Assembly (NCBI GenBank): GCA_964596105.1
Contig: CAZQRT010000050.1
Coordinates: 1-9,727, forward strand
Length of the DNA stretch: 9,727 nt
Direction: 5' to 3'
Source of the DNA: CAJUOR01 sp964596105
GTDB taxonomy: Bacteria; Bacillota_I; Bacilli_A; Erysipelotrichales; Coprobacillaceae
Shown: positions 6,174 through 9,727 of the stretch, one piece after another
Layout of the letters: every line of letters starts with the position of its first letter
Numbering within the stretch: position 1 is the first letter of the stretch
Translations under genes and position numbers: made by a program
Notes under the pieces: model-generated
What the model was told of the DNA's origin: nothing
The model's input: the letters and a program-made list of their open reading frames with translations, nothing else
The model's database searches: none

Positions 6174-6459
6174 TATTGAAGAGTTGATCCTCGCCATCAA
6201 ACAGGACGAGACCTATCAGGCTTATCAAAAAGCCAGTGAACAGTTAAATCAAATCCGTGATCTGATCACAAATTATACCACGACAAAAGAAGCCTACCTC
6301 AAAGGGCAGGGCAGTAAAGAACAAGCGCAAAAAGCCAGCGATGAGCTATTCGCGCATCCTTTGTACCAGGATTACATCGCGAAAAAACAGGCCTGGCAGA
6401 AAGTTCTCGACGAGATCAACGAACGTCTGTTTGGCTGGGTGGAAACATGCGCGTCATAG
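6163..6459 (+). CDS. YlbF/YmcA family protein (short RicF-like)
   Basis: A 98-residue coiled helical protein resembling the Com_YlbF family: an N-terminal amphipathic helix (ELILAIKQDETYQAYQKA), a central Q/K-rich linker and a C-terminal FAHPLYQDYIAKKQAWQKVL helix similar to the family's HPxVxxYxxA segment. In B. subtilis, YlbF, YmcA and YaaT form a complex that assists RNase Y-dependent mRNA maturation. This copy is clearly shorter than the roughly 150-residue YlbF of B. subtilis and holds only one cysteine (Cys96), so iron-sulphur binding described for that complex may not apply. The position between ftsW and rsmD-coaD matches ylbF synteny, though ylbG is missing. AGGAG at 6151-6155 supports ATG 6163; it overlaps ftsW by 11 bp and rsmD by 13 bp. 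Confidence 0.75.
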   Translation: MEHDIEELILAIKQDETYQAYQKASEQLNQIRDLITNYTTTKEAYLKGQGSKEQAQKASDELFAHPLYQDYIAKKQAWQKVLDEINERLFGWVETCAS

Positions 6460-6989
6460 CCGGGAAATATAAAAAAGCCGCTTTAAAAGCCGTCCCCGGA
6501 AACCTTACCAGACCGACCACCGACCGCAACAAAGAGACGATCTTCAACTGGCTGACCCCCTATATCCAGGGCGGCCGGGTTCTCGACTTATTCGCGGGCA
6601 GCGGCGCTTTAGGCATCGAGGCCTTAAGCCGCGGCATGGATGAGTTGTACGCCGTCGATATCAGCGGCAAAGCCTGCGCCGTGATTCGCGAAAACCTCGC
6701 CAGCCTGCGCGTCACGGAAAAATGCGCGGTTTTGAAAATGTCCTGGCCGGCCGCTTTAAAAAAATTCCACGAACAGAACATCCGCTTTGATCTGGTGCTG
6801 ATGGATCCCCCTTACGAGAAAGGCTTCAGCGCCCGGGCTCTTGACGCGCTTTGGGAAGTTTTAAATCCCGGGGCGGTCGTGTTTGTCGAAGAGGGGAGCG
6901 GGGTTTCTTTGCGGTGTGAACAGCTGACCCTTCTGAAACATGCCGTCTACCGCCAGACCGGCTTCTGGATTTGGAGGAAAACACCATGA
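6447..6989 (+). CDS. rsmD: 16S rRNA (guanine(966)-N(2))-methyltransferase RsmD
   Basis: A 180-residue class I SAM-dependent methyltransferase. It begins with the family's MRVIAGKYKK and TRPT (21-24), carries the SAM-binding motif VLDLFAGSGALGIEAL (45-60), an acidic motif II end (VDIS, 70-73) and the catalytic DPPY (120-123). RsmD methylates N2 of G966 in 16S rRNA during small-subunit assembly. Length is normal for the family. GGGTGG at 6437-6442 could serve as the ribosome binding site 4 bp before ATG 6447. The gene overlaps ylbF upstream, and its TGA overlaps the coaD ATG (ATGA). The rsmD-coaD pair is a widely conserved bacterial gene order, which supports both calls. Confidence 0.95.
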   Translation: MRVIAGKYKKAALKAVPGNLTRPTTDRNKETIFNWLTPYIQGGRVLDLFAGSGALGIEALSRGMDELYAVDISGKACAVIRENLASLRVTEKCAVLKMSWPAALKKFHEQNIRFDLVLMDPPYEKGFSARALDALWEVLNPGAVVFVEEGSGVSLRCEQLTLLKHAVYRQTGFWIWRKTP

Positions 6990-7471
6990 AAAATATCATC
7001 GCGGTTTACGCCGGGACGTTTGATCCCGTCACCAACGGCCATCTCGATATTGTCCAGCGCGCCAGCGAGATTTTCTCAACCCTGTACGTGACCATTCTGG
7101 AAAACCCCAATAAAAAGGCGATGTTTGATCTGGCGCAAAGAAAAGCTTTTTTAGAGGAAGCCTGCCGCGACTTTGAGAATGTCATCATCGCCGATTCGCC
7201 TCTTCTGGCGGTGGAGTACGCCCGCCAGGTCGGGGCGCGGGTGCTGGTCAGGGGACTTAGAGCGACGATGGATTTTGAGGCGGAACTGCAGATGGCCTTC
7301 GCCAACCAGTACCTCGATGAAGGCATCGAAATGGCCTTTCTGATGACCAAAGCCAATCACGCCTTTATCTCCAGCTCCACGTTAAAAGAGATCGCCATCC
7401 ACCGCCCGGTCTACGATCTGGCCCCGGCATGCGTGGCGAGGGCGCTTGAGGAAAGGCTAAAAAAGCGTTGA
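6986..7471 (+). CDS. coaD: Phosphopantetheine adenylyltransferase CoaD
   Basis: A 161-residue nucleotidyltransferase that transfers AMP from ATP to 4'-phosphopantetheine, giving dephospho-CoA, the penultimate step of CoA synthesis. Motifs: AGTFDPVTNGH (9-19) with the T/HxGH signature, RGLRATMDFEAELQMA (89-104) and ISSSTLKE (128-135). Length is close to the 160 residues typical of the family. ATG 6986 is chosen because GGAGG at 6973-6977 lies 8 bp upstream and the motif spacing from the N-terminus is canonical; a TTG at 6971 would include the ribosome binding site and is unlikely. It is the last gene of its operon. No strong terminator separates it from the pyrimidine promoter, whose -35 overlaps the stop codon, so readthrough probably ends at the pyrB leader terminator. 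Confidence 0.96.
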   Translation: MKNIIAVYAGTFDPVTNGHLDIVQRASEIFSTLYVTILENPNKKAMFDLAQRKAFLEEACRDFENVIIADSPLLAVEYARQVGARVLVRGLRATMDFEAELQMAFANQYLDEGIEMAFLMTKANHAFISSSTLKEIAIHRPVYDLAPACVARALEERLKKR

Positions 7472-7496
7472 AAACCGCTTGAAACTTTGTTATGAT
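7468..7496 (+). promoter_or_regulatory. Pyrimidine operon promoter
   Basis: TTGAAA (7468-7473), a 17-bp spacer and TATGAT (7491-7496), with TG one base upstream making an extended -10 (TGTTATGAT). The -35 overlaps the coaD stop codon. The predicted start near 7503 gives a leader of about 109 nt before pyrB. Confidence 0.75.
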
Positions 7497-7507
7497 GACT
7501 TCGCGAA

Positions 7508-7537
7508 CCTTTAAGTTAGTCCGGGAGACTAAGAAGG
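7508..7537 (+). promoter_or_regulatory. PyrR-binding anti-antiterminator hairpin
   Basis: Lower stem CCTT (7508-7511) with AAGG (7534-7537), an asymmetric internal bulge (TAAG opposite G), upper stem TTAGTC (7516-7521) with GACTAA (7527-7532), and loop CGGGA. The primary sequence follows the established PyrR target pattern, with AGTCC at the start of the loop and GAGACT followed by AGAAGG at its end. In this system PyrR with UMP stabilises this hairpin, which lets the downstream terminator form. The terminal loop is one base shorter than the six-base loop of the B. subtilis sites as I recall them. The pyrR gene is not in the window. Confidence 0.85.
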
Positions 7538-7581
7538 ATATCATTGTTTACAGTTTCTTTGGTACCAATATACCTTCTTAG
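7529..7581 (+). promoter_or_regulatory. Antiterminator pairing of the pyr leader
   Basis: CTAAGAAGG (7529-7537), the 3' arm of the PyrR hairpin, is perfectly complementary over 9 bp to CCTTCTTAG (7573-7581), the 5' arm and loop of the terminator. Forming this pairing excludes both other hairpins, so pyrB is transcribed when UMP is low. All three mutually exclusive structures of a PyrR attenuator are therefore present. Confidence 0.82.
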
Positions 7582-7598
7582 GAAGGTATATTTTTTTT
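7567..7598 (+). terminator. Attenuator terminator ahead of pyrB
   Basis: A perfect 11-bp stem (7567-7577 with 7582-7592), TTAG loop and a run of eight T (7591-7598), immediately followed by the pyrB ribosome binding site. It is expected to be the regulated terminator of the pyrimidine operon and also to stop readthrough from coaD. Confidence 0.92.
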
Positions 7599-7611
7599 AA
7601 GGAGGAAAGCG

Positions 7612-8520
7612 ATGAACGTATTGAAAATGAGCGATTTTTCCCCGGAAGAAATCCACGCCATCCTGGATCTGGCGGAAGATTTCAAAAGCGGCCGGAAAGT
7701 CGTGGACTATCAGCGCAAAAAAAGTGTCGCCATGCTGTTTTTTGAGAATTCCACGCGAACTCACTACAGCTTCGACAAGGCGGCTTTGAACTTAGGCTGC
7801 GTGACCCAGAACTTTGAGGCGGCGACATCCAGCGTCCAGAAAGGCGAGTCGCTTTATGATACCGTCAAGCTGTTTGAGTGCATCGGCCACGACGCCGTGG
7901 TCATCCGCCATCCCGAAAACAACTACTTTGAGCAGCTGAAAGGGATTCATATCCCGATTCTCAACGGCGGCGACGGCACCGGCAATCACCCCACCCAAAG
8001 CCTGCTTGACCTGATGACGATCCGCGAGCACTTCGGCCACTTCGCCGGCCTGAAAATCGCCATCTGCGGCGATATCATCCACTCCCGGGTCGCCCATTCC
8101 AACGCCGAGGTCATGAAGCGTCTGGGCATGAGTGTCTACATGAGCGGACCCGAAGAATTTTTTGAGGAAGGCTATACCTTTTATCCCCTCGATGATCTCA
8201 TCGCGGACATGGATATCATCATGCTTTTGCGCGTCCAGCACGAGCGCCACACCCAGGCCATGCAACTGGGTATCGAGCAGTACAACGCCGGCTACGGATT
8301 AAACATGGCGCGCGTGGCGAAAATGAAAGACAACGCCATCATCATGCATCCCGCCCCGTTCAACCGCGGCGTGGAAATTACCGATGAGGTCGTGGAATGC
8401 GATAAATCCCGGATCTTCGCGCAGATGACAAACGGGGTTTATGTCCGCATGAGTTTACTGTACCTGGCACTGGAGGGAGGATTTCAAGCATGCCAAAAAG
8501 AACCGACATCAAAAAGGTGA
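7612..8520 (+). CDS. pyrB: Aspartate carbamoyltransferase catalytic subunit
   Basis: A 302-residue transcarbamoylase that joins carbamoyl phosphate and aspartate to give N-carbamoyl-aspartate, the committed step of de novo pyrimidine synthesis. Motifs: FFENSTRTHYSF (43-54, carbamoyl-phosphate loop; His after STRT is usual in Gram-positive PyrB), QKGES (76-80, the mobile 80s-loop lysine), HPTQSLLD (126-133), SRVAHSN (158-164) and HPAPFNRGVEI (246-256). Length fits the catalytic chain. AAGGAGG (7599-7605), 6 bp before ATG, sits right after the attenuator T-run. The gene is under PyrR-type leader control. Its 3' end overlaps carB by 31 bp in another frame. No pyrI regulatory chain is seen, as usual in Bacillota. 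Confidence 0.97.
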   Translation: MNVLKMSDFSPEEIHAILDLAEDFKSGRKVVDYQRKKSVAMLFFENSTRTHYSFDKAALNLGCVTQNFEAATSSVQKGESLYDTVKLFECIGHDAVVIRHPENNYFEQLKGIHIPILNGGDGTGNHPTQSLLDLMTIREHFGHFAGLKIAICGDIIHSRVAHSNAEVMKRLGMSVYMSGPEEFFEEGYTFYPLDDLIADMDIIMLLRVQHERHTQAMQLGIEQYNAGYGLNMARVAKMKDNAIIMHPAPFNRGVEITDEVVECDKSRIFAQMTNGVYVRMSLLYLALEGGFQACQKEPTSKR

Positions 8521-9727
8521 TGGTGATCGGCTCCGGCCCGATCGTCATCGGGCAGGCGGCCGAATTTGACTACGCCGGCACCCAGGCCTGCCTGGCCTTA
8601 AAAGAGGAAGGCTATGAAGTTTTACTCGTCAATTCCAACCCCGCCACGATCATGACCGACACCCATCTCGCCGATAAAGTCTACATGGAACCCCTGACGA
8701 TTGATTATGTCGCCAAGATCATCCGCAAAGAGCGCCCCGACGCGATTGTGCCCGGACTGGGCGGCCAGACCGGCTTGAATCTCGTCGTGTCTTTAGCGAA
8801 TAAAGGCGTGCTCGATGAATGCCGCGTCGAGATTCTCGGCACCCGGCTGCAGGCCATCGAGGAAGCCGAGGACCGCGAGAAATTCTGCCAGCTCTGCGAG
8901 CGCATCAAACAGCCCATCCTGCCTAGCGCCATCGCCCACAGCGTGGAAGAAGCCAAAATCCAGGCGCAAAAAATCGGCTATCCAATTGTCGTGCGCCCCG
9001 CTTTCACTCTGGGCGGCACCGGCGGCGGTTTTGTCGATAATGAGGAAGAGTTAATCACCGTCGCCGAGACCGGCCTGGAAATCTCTCCGGCCCATCAGGT
9101 TCTGATCGAAAAATCGGTCTACGGCTATCAGGAAATCGAGTATGAAGTGATGCGCGACAGGACCGGTTTGGCGATCGCCATCTGCGACATGGAAAATATC
9201 GATCCCGTCGGCATCCATACCGGCGATTCCGCGGTGGTGGCCCCGATTCAAACCCTGGACGAGGAAACCCGGGACATGCTGAAGAAGGCCGCTTTAGATA
9301 TCATTCAGGCTTTAGAGATCGAAGGCGGCTGCAATATCCAGTTCGCTCTCCATCCGGACACGAAAGAGTATTATGTTATCGAAGTCAATCCCCGCGTCTC
9401 AAGATCGAGCGCCCTGGCAAGCAAGGCGACCGGTTACCCGATTGCCCGCGTCACGACCAAGATCGCGGTGGGTTATACCCTGGAGGAAATCAAAGTGGCG
9501 AACCGGCCCGCCAGCATCGAGCCTGTATGCGATTACAAGGTCATTAAATTCGCCCGTTTTCCTTTTGATAAATTCAGTTTCGCCGACCGTCATTTAGGCA
9601 CCCAGATGAAAGCGACCGGGGAAGTCATGAGCATCGGCCGCACCATGGAAGAGGCTTTGTTGAAAGGGGTGCGCTCGCTGGAAATCAAGGCGGACCACTT
9701 TGCGCTGGCCGCGGTCGAGGCGAAAAG
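8490..9727 (+). CDS. carB: Carbamoyl-phosphate synthase large subunit (partial, N-terminal part)
   Basis: Open from ATG 8490 to the right edge: 412 codons plus two bases of a protein normally near 1,060 residues. It begins with the hallmark SGPIVIGQAAEFDYAGTQAC (15-34) and SNPATIMTD (49-57). The first ATP-grasp unit follows with EDREKF (127-132), RPAFTLGGTGGG (169-180), EIEYEVMRD, EVNPRVSRSSALASKATGYP and KFxRFPFDKF segments. Arg129 and Arg169 fall at the same positions as the known ATP-binding residues of the E. coli enzyme. This half makes carboxyphosphate from bicarbonate and ATP, using ammonia supplied by CarA. GGAGG at 8476-8480, inside pyrB, lies 9 bp before the start. carA and pyrC do not precede it. 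Confidence 0.96.
   Translation, partial: MPKRTDIKKVMVIGSGPIVIGQAAEFDYAGTQACLALKEEGYEVLLVNSNPATIMTDTHLADKVYMEPLTIDYVAKIIRKERPDAIVPGLGGQTGLNLVVSLANKGVLDECRVEILGTRLQAIEEAEDREKFCQLCERIKQPILPSAIAHSVEEAKIQAQKIGYPIVVRPAFTLGGTGGGFVDNEEELITVAETGLEISPAHQVLIEKSVYGYQEIEYEVMRDRTGLAIAICDMENIDPVGIHTGDSAVVAPIQTLDEETRDMLKKAALDIIQALEIEGGCNIQFALHPDTKEYYVIEVNPRVSRSSALASKATGYPIARVTTKIAVGYTLEEIKVANRPASIEPVCDYKVIKFARFPFDKFSFADRHLGTQMKATGEVMSIGRTMEEALLKGVRSLEIKADHFALAAVEAK

Noticed and set aside
7463..7480. Inverted repeat AAGCG/CGCTT at the end of coaD as a possible coaD terminator
   Set aside because: Only a 5-bp stem with an 8-nt loop and no following T-run; it overlaps the -35 of the pyr promoter, so it is more likely incidental.
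7792..8265. A 157-codon minus-strand open frame inside pyrB
   Set aside because: It is antisense to highly conserved pyrB motifs, has no ribosome binding site and no recognisable domain.
1..9727. CRISPR arrays, insertion sequences, tRNA or rRNA genes, attachment sites
   Set aside because: I saw no regularly spaced direct repeats, transposase genes, terminal inverted repeats or tRNA-like sequences in the window.

Overview
The window is a chromosomal stretch of a low-to-mid GC Gram-positive bacterium (Bacillota). Evidence for this is a PyrR-type transcription attenuator ahead of pyrB, a UPF0223 (YktA) gene and a YlbF-family gene, an ftsW-ylbF-rsmD-coaD order that recalls the Bacillus subtilis ftsW/ylb region, and strong AGGAGG-type ribosome binding sites. 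Protein style (for example the MutY N-terminus and the PPi-type phosphofructokinase) makes me suspect Erysipelotrichia, but this is a low-confidence inference.

Left part, minus strand (1-2191): a phosphofructokinase of the pyrophosphate-type subfamily is followed, with a TGATG stop/start overlap, by a zinc-dependent phospholipase C-like protein. After only 39 bp comes the first 27 codons of a type I restriction specificity subunit (hsdS), which runs off the left edge. A divergent promoter pair (about 2164-2235) separates this unit from the next.

Middle-left, plus strand (2256-4423): a LicD-family nucleotidyltransferase-like gene, a small CxxC heavy-metal-associated (HMA) protein and mutY form a tight operon. 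It ends in two tandem terminator-like hairpins that lie inside the coding region of a convergent, unrecognised 102-residue gene on the minus strand.

Middle-right, plus strand (4640-7471): a second compact divergent promoter region drives a tightly overlapping operon of UPF0223 (yktA-like), ftsW, a short YlbF-family gene, rsmD and coaD. It combines cell-division, RNA-processing-related, ribosome-modification and CoA-biosynthesis genes. All junctions overlap, which suggests translational coupling.

Right part, plus strand (7468-9727): a pyrimidine operon starts with an extended -10 promoter that overlaps the coaD stop codon. It is followed by a complete PyrR-style leader (binding hairpin, antiterminator pairing and an 11-bp terminator), then pyrB and the first 412 codons of carB. 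pyrC and carA, often found between these two genes, are absent here.

Most of the window is housekeeping sequence and I see no clearly new defence or mobile system. The points most worth a second look are the degenerate helix-hairpin-helix of MutY, the hsdS start that does not follow an hsdM, the variant residues in FtsW, the terminators buried in an opposing gene, and the pyrB-carB junction.
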